Of a DNA stretch of 64,000 nucleotides, positions 9,306 through 18,672 are shown piece after piece. Where the stretch lies: contig NZ_JABKKG010000009.1 of NCBI RefSeq assembly GCF_013166595.1, forward strand, positions 62,001-126,000. Direction: 5' to 3'. The notes below the pieces were generated by a model, which ran no database searches, was not told the origin of the DNA, and saw only the letters and a list, made by a program, of their open reading frames with translations. Source of the DNA: Palleniella intestinalis. GTDB lineage: Bacteria; Bacteroidota; Bacteroidia; Bacteroidales; Bacteroidaceae. The stretch's first letter is position 1, and each line of letters starts with the position of its first letter. The translations under genes and the position numbers were made by a program.

Positions 9306-12300
9306 ATGACCAACCGTATCTTTACCCTCCTTCTTGCCTTCTTGTGTTTTGTACCGGCAGCCGTGGCACAGCTGCAGTTCAAGGGCTTGCCGCTGACAGG
9401 CAGGCTGTCAAGCAACATGATCAATTCCATCTTCCAGGACAAGGCAGGCTACATCTATTTCGGCACGGCGACGGGGCTGAACCGCTTTGACGGCTATTCC
9501 GTGCAGACATTCCACAACAAAAGGCATGGGGCGGTGCTGACATCGGACAACTTCATCGAGGACATACAGCAGTCTGCCAACCGTGAGATGTGGATAAAGA
9601 TAGGGAAAGGCTATGTCATTTTCAATCCTGCGACTGAGCAGTTTGAGGACAATGTGAAGCAGCGGATGACGGACATCGGTGTGCCCGACAAGCCGAACAT
9701 TGCACGCATAGAGGACGACTATGAGTGGTTCTACGTGAAGAACAGGGGCATCTATCGCCGTAAGGTTGGCGAGGGCAAGGCGGTGAAGGTGGAGGACAAA
9801 GCCGGTTATTTCCAAAAGGTGGAGGTCACGGACATAAGGAAAATCAATGCTGCGCAGATGGCTGTCGTTGACGGTCGCGGTCATCTGATCCTTATAGACA
9901 CTGAGGCGAACAAGGTCGCTCGGAAACTTGCCAACCCTTTGAATCACAGCCGCATCTTTTCCATATATCAGATTTTTGTCGACAAGAACAAGGATTTGTG
10001 GGTCTATGGCGAGCCGGGAGTGTGGATTTACAATTTCAATGGCGGCGGATGGAGCGACAATTATCAAGGGATAAGCCTTAAGATGCCTATGATAAAGACT
10101 ATCATCCATGACAGCAAGGACAACATCTGGATAGGCTTTGACCATGACGGCATCTGGGAGATTACGCCGGACGGCGAGATTCTCAAAGCGTTGAACGTGC
10201 AGGGCAATGACCAGTCGCTGAGCAACAACAGTGTGACTGCCCTGCTGGAGGACCGCACCGGGACGCTGTGGGTGGGCACACGCAAGAGCGGTGTATCCAT
10301 GTACAGCCACCAGACCTCCAAGTTTGATTTCAACGCATTCCCTGATGTCAATGCCATTCTGAGCCGTAAGGACGGCGAGGTGTGGCTCGGCACTGACTGT
10401 GAGGGCATCATCAGATGGAATCCTTCCACAGGAAGCAGGACGGCAATGAAGTCGCTGTTCACCTCCGACCATAATGTCCATGCCGTCGTCTGTATGGCGG
10501 AAGGCAGGGACGGCTCTGTGTGGGTAGGGACATACAATGGCGGACTGGTCAGGATTGGTGGAGGCAAAACCGAGTCCTTCACCATTGCCGACGAGCTGGC
10601 GGCAAACCATATATGGGGCATAGTGGAGACTTCCGACGGCAGCCTGCTGCTTGCCACTCTTGGTGGGGGACTGCAACTGTTCAATCCTGCTACAAAGAAA
10701 TCGGAGGTGTTCAAGGTGGAAAATTCCGGCTTGGGCTCCGATTATGTCAATTCCCTGGCAAAGAGCGGCAACGGAATCGTTTATGCTGCGACCTCATGGG
10801 GCTTGTCAGTGTTTGACACAAAGACAAAGAAACTTACCAACATGACAGGCAACAAGCGTGGCGACCAGCTGTTCAGCAATCCCAACATCAACCAGGTGCT
10901 TGTCGACAGCCGTGGCTTGGTGTGGCTTGCCACCTATTCCGGACTGAACATTTATGACAGGCGGAATGACAATGTCTATATTGTGGAGACCGGCTCCCAG
11001 AAGACTCCCGAGTTCATCCTTGGCGTGGCGGAAGACTCTTCCGGACAGATGTGGGCGTCGGTGGGCAGTCGAATCATCAACATAAAGGTGAAGTCGCAGG
11101 GGAAGAAAGGCTATTCCTTTGAGACAATGACGTTTGACAATCCCTACGGACAGCACGGTTCCGATTTCAACCAGCGTTCGTTCTGCCTGCTGCCAAGCGG
11201 CAAACTGCTTGTAGGAGGGCTGCATGGAGTGACCGGAATAAACCCTTCCGACATTTATGTCAGCAAGCAGACACCGCGCCTGTTCTTCACCAACCTTGCC
11301 ATACGGAACAATGTCATCGTCCCTATGCAGGAATATGACGGACGTGTGATATTGGACAAGGCTCTGAACTGCCTTGACGAACTGGAGCTGTCCTCTGACG
11401 ATGATGATTTCTCTGTGTCCTTTGCGACAGAGGATTACTATAATGCTGACAAGATAAGATACCGCTACCGCCTTGTCGGATTCAACGACAAGTGGGTGGA
11501 ACTGCCTGAAGGCGGTCTGCCGCAGGTCAGCTATGCAAGTCTTCCTTCCGGCAGTTACGAGTTGCAAGTCAAGGCTATTGCTCCCAACGGCATTGTCCCT
11601 GATGAATACAAGTCGCTGAAAATCACCATTGCCAAGCCTTTCTATCTTTCCGTATGGGCATGGATGGTCTACCTTACGCTGATAGCCATGTTTGTCTATG
11701 GAGTCGTACAGCTTATGAAAAGGCATGAGCAGCGGAAGTTCCGTGAGCGTGAGCGTGAGGAGACAGCACGCAAACAGGAGGAGATAAACCAGATGAAGTT
11801 CCGCTTCTTCACCAACATCAGCCATGAGCTGCGCACACCATTGACCTTGATTTCCGCACCGGTAGAGGCACTAATCAAGAGGGAGCATGACGAGACATCA
11901 CTCAGGCAGCTGAACATCATACAAGCCAATGCCACTCGCCTGCTGAACCTTGTCAACCAGATTCTTGACTTCCGCAAGAGCGAGATGTCAGGCCTGAAGC
12001 TCAACGCCACGTCAGGTGATGTGGTGGGTTTTGTTAGGTCTATCTCCGATTCCTTCCTCATGTTCTCCGAGAAGAAGGATGTCAGGTTTGAGTTCCATGC
12101 CTCTTGTGACAGGCTGCAGATGGATTATGACGAGGACAAGATGGGCAAGATTGTGATGAACCTCCTCTCCAATGCCTTCAAGTTCACCCCTGCCAACGGG
12201 AAAGTGTCACTCGGCATAGAGGTGGCGGACGGGAACATGGTGATGAAAGTCGCCGATACAGGCGTTGGGATAAGCGATGAGGCAAAGCTGCATGTCTTTG

Positions 12301-13295
12301 ACCGCTTCTATCAGGCCACAGAATCCATGAACAGTCATTTGGCAGGCACGGGCATAGGGTTGAGCCTTGTCTCGGAATATGCCAAGATTCATAACGGCAC
12401 GGTGACAGTAACCGACAACGCCGGAGGCGGCACAGTCTTCACCGTTACTATCCCTATCGTCTGCAATGCGCAACCAGTGGCGGAGCCTGCCATGCCGGAA
12501 CAGCAGCCTGACCGTGAGGAGGAAGCAATGAAAGAGCCGCAGAAAGAGACAATCCTCCTCGTCGATGACAATCATGACATCCTTGAATTCATCTCCGCAG
12601 AGCTCTCCGGCACTTACCACATCGTTACCGCACACGACGGCATAGAGGCACTGAAGCAGGTGGCACGCCACAGTCCTGACCTCATCGTCAGTGACATCAT
12701 GATGCCGGAGATGGACGGCATAGAGCTGTGCCGCAAGCTGAAAGGTGACGAAGCGACAGCCTCGATACCTGTTTTCCTGCTGACTGCCAAGCACGATGTG
12801 GCGGCTAAAATAGAGGGTCTCACGCTTGGCGCGGACGAGTACATGACAAAGCCGTTCAACATGGATGTGCTGAAACTGAGGATAAAGAACATACTTGCGT
12901 TGCGCAAGAAAGGGGCGCGCCGCACACTGATAGACCCTGAGCCGGAGCCTCTTGCCATTACTTCTCTGGACGAGCAGTTCATAGAGAAGGCGGTGAAGTA
13001 TGTTGACGAGAACATGGGCCGCTCCGGACTTTCTGTCGAGGAGCTTGCCTCTCATCTCGGCATGAGCCGTGTCCATCTGTTCAAGCGCCTGAAGCAGCTC
13101 ACGGGTAAAGCTCCGATAGAGTTCATACGCATCCTGCGCCTGAAGCGTGCCGCACAGTATCTGCGCGAAAGCCAGCTCAATGTGTCGGAGATAGCCTACA
13201 AATGCGGTTTCAACAACCCGAAGCATTTCGCGAAATATTTCAAGGAGGAGTTCGGAGTGACGCCTTCCGTCTATCAGGAGAACGAGGGCGCATAG
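9306..13295 (+). CDS. Hybrid two-component system regulator (HTCS) of the polysaccharide locus
   Basis: A 1329-residue one-protein signalling system. The domains in order are a signal peptide (1-21, AAVAQ), a large periplasmic sensor of two-component-regulator propeller repeats (for example DKAGYIYFGTATGLNRFDGY) and a Y_Y_Y domain (about 690-765), one membrane helix (about 780-798), HisKA with NISHELRTPLTL (phospho-His H840), HATPase (NLLSNAFKFTP, GTGIGLSLV), a receiver with VSDIMMPEMDG (phospho-Asp D1130), and a C-terminal AraC-type helix-turn-helix ending SVYQENEGA. In this family the periplasmic part binds an oligosaccharide breakdown product and the DNA-binding part switches on the locus. 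It sits between the SusD/SGBP/GH5 genes and, past a 12-kb island, the GH31-GH2-GH3 genes. All signalling motifs look intact. The specific ligand is inferred only. Confidence 0.97.
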   Translation: MTNRIFTLLLAFLCFVPAAVAQLQFKGLPLTGRLSSNMINSIFQDKAGYIYFGTATGLNRFDGYSVQTFHNKRHGAVLTSDNFIEDIQQSANREMWIKIGKGYVIFNPATEQFEDNVKQRMTDIGVPDKPNIARIEDDYEWFYVKNRGIYRRKVGEGKAVKVEDKAGYFQKVEVTDIRKINAAQMAVVDGRGHLILIDTEANKVARKLANPLNHSRIFSIYQIFVDKNKDLWVYGEPGVWIYNFNGGGWSDNYQGISLKMPMIKTIIHDSKDNIWIGFDHDGIWEITPDGEILKALNVQGNDQSLSNNSVTALLEDRTGTLWVGTRKSGVSMYSHQTSKFDFNAFPDVNAILSRKDGEVWLGTDCEGIIRWNPSTGSRTAMKSLFTSDHNVHAVVCMAEGRDGSVWVGTYNGGLVRIGGGKTESFTIADELAANHIWGIVETSDGSLLLATLGGGLQLFNPATKKSEVFKVENSGLGSDYVNSLAKSGNGIVYAATSWGLSVFDTKTKKLTNMTGNKRGDQLFSNPNINQVLVDSRGLVWLATYSGLNIYDRRNDNVYIVETGSQKTPEFILGVAEDSSGQMWASVGSRIINIKVKSQGKKGYSFETMTFDNPYGQHGSDFNQRSFCLLPSGKLLVGGLHGVTGINPSDIYVSKQTPRLFFTNLAIRNNVIVPMQEYDGRVILDKALNCLDELELSSDDDDFSVSFATEDYYNADKIRYRYRLVGFNDKWVELPEGGLPQVSYASLPSGSYELQVKAIAPNGIVPDEYKSLKITIAKPFYLSVWAWMVYLTLIAMFVYGVVQLMKRHEQRKFREREREETARKQEEINQMKFRFFTNISHELRTPLTLISAPVEALIKREHDETSLRQLNIIQANATRLLNLVNQILDFRKSEMSGLKLNATSGDVVGFVRSISDSFLMFSEKKDVRFEFHASCDRLQMDYDEDKMGKIVMNLLSNAFKFTPANGKVSLGIEVADGNMVMKVADTGVGISDEAKLHVFDRFYQATESMNSHLAGTGIGLSLVSEYAKIHNGTVTVTDNAGGGTVFTVTIPIVCNAQPVAEPAMPEQQPDREEEAMKEPQKETILLVDDNHDILEFISAELSGTYHIVTAHDGIEALKQVARHSPDLIVSDIMMPEMDGIELCRKLKGDEATASIPVFLLTAKHDVAAKIEGLTLGADEYMTKPFNMDVLKLRIKNILALRKKGARRTLIDPEPEPLAITSLDEQFIEKAVKYVDENMGRSGLSVEELASHLGMSRVHLFKRLKQLTGKAPIEFIRILRLKRAAQYLRESQLNVSEIAYKCGFNNPKHFAKYFKEEFGVTPSVYQENEGA

Positions 13296-13340
13296 GGGAA
13301 ACCTCGGCTTTTCCTGTGAGGTATGTGTCTCTAAGAATCC

Positions 13341-13411
13341 AAAGAAGCAAAAGAAATAGCTTCTCCCTTGCATTGTTTGTTATGCATAAAGAAAAATTCT
13401 TTTGCTTCTTT
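13341..13411. terminator. Long inverted repeat between HTCS and the transglutaminase gene
   Basis: Perfect 15-bp arms (13341-13355 and 13397-13411, AAAGAAGCAAAAGAA and its complement) enclose a 41-base spacer. The arms are A/G-rich and C/T-rich and there is no clean T run, so termination is only a guess. It lies between convergent genes. I saw nothing else in 13296-13499. Confidence 0.35.
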
Positions 13412-13499
13412 CCTTTCTTCGAGCGATGACAAAAACTTGGAGAAACACCTGACCAACGCACATTCTTTGAGACAACATGCCTGTATCGATAAGGCGATT

Positions 13500-15431
13500 C
13501 TACCACCAAATCTGCTGTCCTTTGTCGTACGAGAATATACGCTCCTCATTACCGGTTGTCTTGTTTCGCAAAATATACAAAGCGCCGGATGGCACATCAT
13601 AATATTCCATGACATTGGAGGATGCTGTTTTCACACCAAGTGTTTTCCACCCCATATCATAATATAAAAGTTCATATTTGTTGCCGGGTATGATAAAATT
13701 AGCATCGGTCTTAGGTGAGAACATAAGTTTGTCGATGTTCACAGCCCTACCGAAATCCACGCCGAATGAAAACGGCACATGAGCCTCGGTCACTGTAAGA
13801 TAATCACCGTCAAAGGCATTGTACATGTCGTTAAGAGTATTGTCCCCAAAAGGCATTCCGGCAATGCGTTTGCCCTTGTATGACAGTTGCAGTTCCGAGA
13901 TACCGGGATTCTTATTTTCCGGCGATACATATCTCACATATCGGTATTGCTTTTTGCTGTCCACATTCACATAGTTCACCATTAATGGAGTTTGTCGCAC
14001 AACATGCAGTATATCAGCATCAGAGAAATCCGGAGTGTTGGCAGCCTCAAAGCGTGCGCCACGTATTGGTGGCCAATAGCTTATGAAATGTGGGGTGAGG
14101 GGATATTTCCTGTCCAGTTTCATTTCTGTCTTTTCATCATATTTTGGGCAGACAATCTGTTTTTTCCCATTCGTCAGGAAGAAAGGATTGCTTATTGGCA
14201 ACATCTTTCCGTCCTTTGAAAAGACAGGCAGATACATGACCGAGTCAGCCATGTCATGGAACACGAACCTGCCATTATCCCGCTTGGCAAACACGGCAGG
14301 TGTCCATCCTCTGCCGGTTCTGAAGGTACAAAGATAGCCATATTCCGCATTTATGTCTGTCGTTATCTCCACCTCATGGCATTTCATATAGTCACGTGTG
14401 ACATCAACAGTCCATGGCTGAGTGAAATGATTTCTTGTCATCTTGTCAGTCTCATTGTCGGCATATTTCACATCATTATATTCGTATGTGTATCTGTTTA
14501 TCTTGAAGCAACGCTTCTTAAAGTCTGTATTATATGGATAATCCGCCTCCGGTTGGTTCTTCATCTCAAAGACGGAGGAATCAATATAGTTCATTTTTCT
14601 TGCCACAGAGTCATTTTTCGCCACTGTGTAAGTGCCGTCGTCCGCAACCAATGCCACCCACATGTGTCCGTTCTTGCTGTAGTTTGCCCATGCTTCTATG
14701 CCATCGACAGCAACCGGCAGTGCCAAAGCACGCATGACCGCTGCCTCATAGATGCAATACTGTACACAGGAGCCATGTCCGATCTGTCGCAATTTGAGTA
14801 TGTCAGCAAGATACAGCATGTCAAAAGGTGTGCGCTTGAACCTTTCCGATACAGCATTATGCACGAGGTAGAAAGCTTTTTTCATGTCCTTTACACCCTC
14901 TATGACCGGATGATACTCATTATATAATGTATCGCGCCATCCCTCAGAGAGTTGTTCGTCAAGCATGCGGTAAGGCAGGATATAGCGGCAGAACTTGTCA
15001 AAATCCACATTGTCTCTCCATGCCGCCTGCTGCCAGCGCGCCATGGCATTGTCTATGTTGTCAACAAGCATTCTGCATGTTATCGTCTTGGCGTCAAGTC
15101 TTACCACAGGCTTGTCATGCTGTTTCACCGTAGCCCATATACGGCTTAATGAGTCTGCATTCACATCGGTTTCAAGCAATCTAACCTTTGCCATAAACGA
15201 GTCAATAGCCACACTTTCCACATAGGAATGATTTTTCATGTTTTCTATCAAGAACATGGCAGCCTCCTGCTTGTGTTGGTCTCCGTTTTTCGCATAATGG
15301 TCAATCACTTCCAGCAATTCGGTCTGATTCTGTCCTGCAAGGGAAAGTGTTTCTGTTGCTCTGTCATTACATGATGTCAGTGTAAGCAACAGGCTTACCA
15401 ACACAGTGGTTATATTTATATGATTATTCAT
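13500..15431 (-). CDS. Transglutaminase-like domain lipoprotein
   Basis: A 643-residue protein with a lipoprotein signal (LLLTLTSC, Cys about residue 21). A transglutaminase-like core is centred on GHGSCVQYCIYEAAVMRALA, with the probable catalytic Cys at 222 and His at 256 in KNGHMWVALV, and an Asp a few residues later. The last roughly 150 residues (DMYNAFDGDYLTVTE, SFGVDFGRAVNIDKLMFSPK) resemble a galactose-binding/discoidin-type domain. Related enzymes cut or cross-link peptides or amides, but the substrate here is unknown. The start overlaps the end of the upstream Wzy-like gene by 8 bases, implying translational coupling. It is the last gene of the island. Alternative: a periplasmic cysteine protease of the transglutaminase superfamily. 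Confidence 0.75.
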   Translation of the reverse strand: MNNHINITTVLVSLLLTLTSCNDRATETLSLAGQNQTELLEVIDHYAKNGDQHKQEAAMFLIENMKNHSYVESVAIDSFMAKVRLLETDVNADSLSRIWATVKQHDKPVVRLDAKTITCRMLVDNIDNAMARWQQAAWRDNVDFDKFCRYILPYRMLDEQLSEGWRDTLYNEYHPVIEGVKDMKKAFYLVHNAVSERFKRTPFDMLYLADILKLRQIGHGSCVQYCIYEAAVMRALALPVAVDGIEAWANYSKNGHMWVALVADDGTYTVAKNDSVARKMNYIDSSVFEMKNQPEADYPYNTDFKKRCFKINRYTYEYNDVKYADNETDKMTRNHFTQPWTVDVTRDYMKCHEVEITTDINAEYGYLCTFRTGRGWTPAVFAKRDNGRFVFHDMADSVMYLPVFSKDGKMLPISNPFFLTNGKKQIVCPKYDEKTEMKLDRKYPLTPHFISYWPPIRGARFEAANTPDFSDADILHVVRQTPLMVNYVNVDSKKQYRYVRYVSPENKNPGISELQLSYKGKRIAGMPFGDNTLNDMYNAFDGDYLTVTEAHVPFSFGVDFGRAVNIDKLMFSPKTDANFIIPGNKYELLYYDMGWKTLGVKTASSNVMEYYDVPSGALYILRNKTTGNEERIFSYDKGQQIWW

Positions 15432-17445
15432 GTTTATCTGTTTTATTGTTCATAAAAGGCAAGTCAGCACAATACCAGGTCTCAAACTTCGGAAGATACG
15501 AAGCAAGCATCAGTTCCAACATGTCTGTCATCTGCGGTGTGTTTCCTGTGGATTCCGTTTTATAGCCGTTGTTCAGTACACCATCACGCAGCAGTCTGTA
15601 TTTCTCTTTCTCGCCAAGCAGCATCCACGGAGTTTGCAGTCCAGGCATATTTCCTACGGCATCAGACAGTAAGGGGATGGCTTCGTCCCTATGCCCCCAA
15701 TAGTGCAGGATATACCCGCAATTAGCTTTTTTTATTGGTGATGCCACTTTACTGCAATGCCTTGTAACAGTCATCACATCCGTTTTCAATGCCTCATAAA
15801 ATGTGGAGTCTGTCACAGTAATGCTTGCCAATTCTTTGCTATGCATCAGTCGCGGCATATTGCATATAGCATTGCGCATTGTTGCATGCGCCTGCTGTTT
15901 CATTCCTTCGTCATACAACAGGCATCCCTTCATAAACTGATACAGTCCATATTCTTTCTTTTGCTCAAGAAGTGTGTCAACGATGTCCATGGCATGCTTG
16001 TTGTCTCCATTCAGCATCATGGCGTATGCACTTAGGAAAGCGATGTTTTTGTCGTAAGGATGTTGCGCGGATGCTGTTGCCAGCTCATGGCATGCTGTCT
16101 GTATGTCACCTTTGCCATGCGTTTTCACATATCGTCCTACAGCCTCCATTCCCTTGATTACGGCTGAGAGTTCCTTATCATGAAGATAATTTGTTGTTGT
16201 CACCACTCCAAACACACCCATCCATGACACCAATACCACGCTTTCTGCGATAGCAGTGCGCCGCGATGTCCCATACACCGGCGTCTCATCACTGACGGCA
16301 TTATGCATCATTGCCAAAAGACTGCATACAACAAAAAGCAAGACACCGGTCTGCGACATTGTCGCCTGTGTCATCTCCTTTACAGCCAAAGCCACCAAAG
16401 TACATCCGGCAATGCTTATGCGCATATTGCGCCGGTACCGCCACATCATAGACAACACCCACAATGCAAGCAGAATGTATGGCACAGTACCCACAACCCC
16501 ATTTTCAACAAGTAGCAACACTGCTATGTTGGGTGCCATATTTGTGAATGTGTTCTGATCTTCCGACATAGCCGTTCCATCGGTGACAAGCGTATAACTG
16601 CCATTGCCATATCCGAACAAAGGACGCTCCTTTATCAATTCTGCGGAAGCAAAGGTCTTGTTTACGCGCCATTCCACACTTTTTTGCTGAGCCGTGTTGG
16701 CATTCATCCGCATTGTTGTCATCATGTCGCTCTTGCAGAACGCGCCTACCACCACCATTGCCACAGCAAGCGAAAGCAGTGTATCCACCACAAACCGCTT
16801 TTTCCTGACCAACAGCAATGACATCGCAACAAACACCACTGCCGAGATATAGGCACCGCGCGAGAATGTCAGCAATACAGCCATAAATGCCATGCACATC
16901 ATTGGTATCCTGAACTTGTCTGCCACAAGACATGACACACCAAGCATCATAATGGTGATTTCTGCCCACATATTGTTTATATACCCCAACGGTCTGTACA
17001 TGAACCTGAAATGGTATGTGTCGTGAAAACCGGCACGAACAACAGCATTATGGTATATCACAAAGGTGGATATGGCTAACAAAATAGCCACAAAAAAGAT
17101 TACGGCATAGCCATGAATGACTACTCCGGCAGACTTTCCTGATGCAATAGCGCTTCTTTGGAAAAGATATGCCGCAAACATAAACACAGAGGCACTTGCA
17201 GTGGAAAATGCGGGCAAGGGGGTTGCACTGTAGAAGCATGCGACGATACTCTGCAATGTTATCACCGCAAGTAGTACATCGGCAACGCTCCATTTCGCAA
17301 ACGGGACACTTCCCGTCACCAACAGGAGGATAACAATAACCGGCATGCTGATAACCAATGTGCCCTTTACTCCGAACAGCAACAGTGCCATTATCACTAT
17401 TGTCAGCAACAGTGCCGCATTCCGTGTCACACCAGACTCTTTCAT
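15424..17445 (-). CDS. Wzy/O-antigen-ligase-like membrane protein with TPR-like C-terminus
   Basis: A 673-residue protein. About 380 N-terminal residues form around ten to twelve hydrophobic helices; a loop with FGYGNGSYTLVTDG and the FTNMAPNIAVLLLVENGVVG segment match the Wzy_C/O-antigen ligase family. The last 230 or so residues are soluble and helical with TPR-like pairs (ALNGDNKHAMDIVD type, QFMKGCLLYDEGMKQQAHAT). In this superfamily such proteins join or transfer lipid-linked glycans, but no glycosyltransferase gene is nearby. It overlaps the upstream M50-like gene by 4 bases and the downstream transglutaminase-like gene by 8, so the three are probably made together. A role in peptide handling would be new and is only suggested by context. 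Confidence 0.75.
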   Translation of the reverse strand: MKESGVTRNAALLLTIVIMALLLFGVKGTLVISMPVIVILLLVTGSVPFAKWSVADVLLAVITLQSIVACFYSATPLPAFSTASASVFMFAAYLFQRSAIASGKSAGVVIHGYAVIFFVAILLAISTFVIYHNAVVRAGFHDTYHFRFMYRPLGYINNMWAEITIMMLGVSCLVADKFRIPMMCMAFMAVLLTFSRGAYISAVVFVAMSLLLVRKKRFVVDTLLSLAVAMVVVGAFCKSDMMTTMRMNANTAQQKSVEWRVNKTFASAELIKERPLFGYGNGSYTLVTDGTAMSEDQNTFTNMAPNIAVLLLVENGVVGTVPYILLALWVLSMMWRYRRNMRISIAGCTLVALAVKEMTQATMSQTGVLLFVVCSLLAMMHNAVSDETPVYGTSRRTAIAESVVLVSWMGVFGVVTTTNYLHDKELSAVIKGMEAVGRYVKTHGKGDIQTACHELATASAQHPYDKNIAFLSAYAMMLNGDNKHAMDIVDTLLEQKKEYGLYQFMKGCLLYDEGMKQQAHATMRNAICNMPRLMHSKELASITVTDSTFYEALKTDVMTVTRHCSKVASPIKKANCGYILHYWGHRDEAIPLLSDAVGNMPGLQTPWMLLGEKEKYRLLRDGVLNNGYKTESTGNTPQMTDMLELMLASYLPKFETWYCADLPFMNNKTDKHE

Positions 17446-18659
17446 TCCTTACGAAGTCTTTTGCGCATCACCACAGGATATGCCATCCGATAGAACATGA
17501 AAACCAAGAGCGACAAAAACAATATCTGCGATAACATATTACGAAGTAATGCAAACGGTGGCATGATATTGTTGGACATGCAGAGTGTCAGCTGATAAAC
17601 CTCCGCCGGGAAATTTCCCACAAAGCCATACAAAAACATCGGGATGATATAAAGGAAATAATATCCCATAAACACGTTCACAGCCAAAGCGTAGACGATA
17701 ACAAGCATTTTCTCCCTCTTCCTTATTTGCAGCAGATAGGGTCGGCCCGTCACCGGTTTGCGTGTCATTCGTTTATAGAAATAACGCAACAGCTCTGTTG
17801 AGCGTTTGCGGAGATTAGGCACTCCGAGCACATCTGTCGCTATCCAGTAGCCGTCGAACCGGAAAAAAGGATTCAGTGTGAGAAGGAAACCGAAGTTCAT
17901 GGTCAATATCATATACCGCAACACATCATTGCCTGTAAGAAAGAATCCGCCTGCGAGCAACAGCAGTATCATGCCCTGAAAATATATTCCCGCAATATTG
18001 ACAACAACACGCTTGCTGCGCGGCAGCTGCCACACCTTGGTAACATCGGTATAAAGCACAGGGAAGTTGATGTACAGACCGAAGCCCACGCCTCCGTGTT
18101 CCAGTCCGAAACGTTTGCATGCCGAGGCATGACCGAGTTCATGAAACAGCGATGAGCACACGATAAATGCCATAAGGGCAAATATGGTGTAGGCGTTTAT
18201 CCTGTTGCTGAAGGTCAGAAGATTCTCCGTTGTCATGAAAAAGGCGATGTCTGCCACTATCATCATGGCCGACAGCACCCACATCACATGTTTGTTGAAC
18301 AGAAACGACAAACGGTCGGATATGGAGTCTATCTGTCGGGCACTCAATATCTGACGCTGATAAAGGAACTGCTTCCTCGGAGCTGTCTCCTTCAGCAGCA
18401 TTGGCAGTATCTTGGCATTAACCAGTTCCTTAATCTCTCCGTGAGTGGCATTTGCGTCGCTATGGGTTTGCAGGAAGCTGTCAATTCCGGCATCCATGTC
18501 TTCGGCGTTTTTCAGAGAGTCAAGCAAACCGGCAGTGAGCCGGTTTGCCTCCATCACATTGTCTTTCGACATCACGAGATAATGCTCCTCGTCTGTCGAA
18601 CCGTAAAGTCTTGTTATTGTTATTCCGGATAACAGTTCCATATTCCTTTTTATTTCCAA
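17442..18659 (-). CDS. M50 site-2-protease-like membrane protein
   Basis: A 405-residue protein with a zinc protease motif HELGH (H173, E174, H177) inside ASLFHELGHASACKRFG, and a later PFFRFDGYW segment that carries the third ligand in this family. There are about six hydrophobic helices. The first roughly 110 residues are soluble and look like a small helical domain (SKDNVMEANRLTAGLLDSL) of the type found in front of M50-like proteins of peptide-modifying clusters. In Bacillus the M50 protein YydH stands next to a radical SAM enzyme and its peptide; the layout here is similar. A peptide-processing role is inferred from that. The motif appears intact. Start at 18659 chosen; the ATG at 18641 is possible. 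Confidence 0.8.
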   Translation of the reverse strand: MEIKRNMELLSGITITRLYGSTDEEHYLVMSKDNVMEANRLTAGLLDSLKNAEDMDAGIDSFLQTHSDANATHGEIKELVNAKILPMLLKETAPRKQFLYQRQILSARQIDSISDRLSFLFNKHVMWVLSAMMIVADIAFFMTTENLLTFSNRINAYTIFALMAFIVCSSLFHELGHASACKRFGLEHGGVGFGLYINFPVLYTDVTKVWQLPRSKRVVVNIAGIYFQGMILLLLAGGFFLTGNDVLRYMILTMNFGFLLTLNPFFRFDGYWIATDVLGVPNLRKRSTELLRYFYKRMTRKPVTGRPYLLQIRKREKMLVIVYALAVNVFMGYYFLYIIPMFLYGFVGNFPAEVYQLTLCMSNNIMPPFALLRNMLSQILFLSLLVFMFYRMAYPVVMRKRLRKE

Positions 18660-18672
18660 TTTATTTGCCGCA

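Noticed and set aside
9408..10676. Long open frames antisense to the HTCS gene, including 10806-11825 and 12207-13373
   Set aside because: They mirror the codon structure of the real gene on the other strand and show no protein family.
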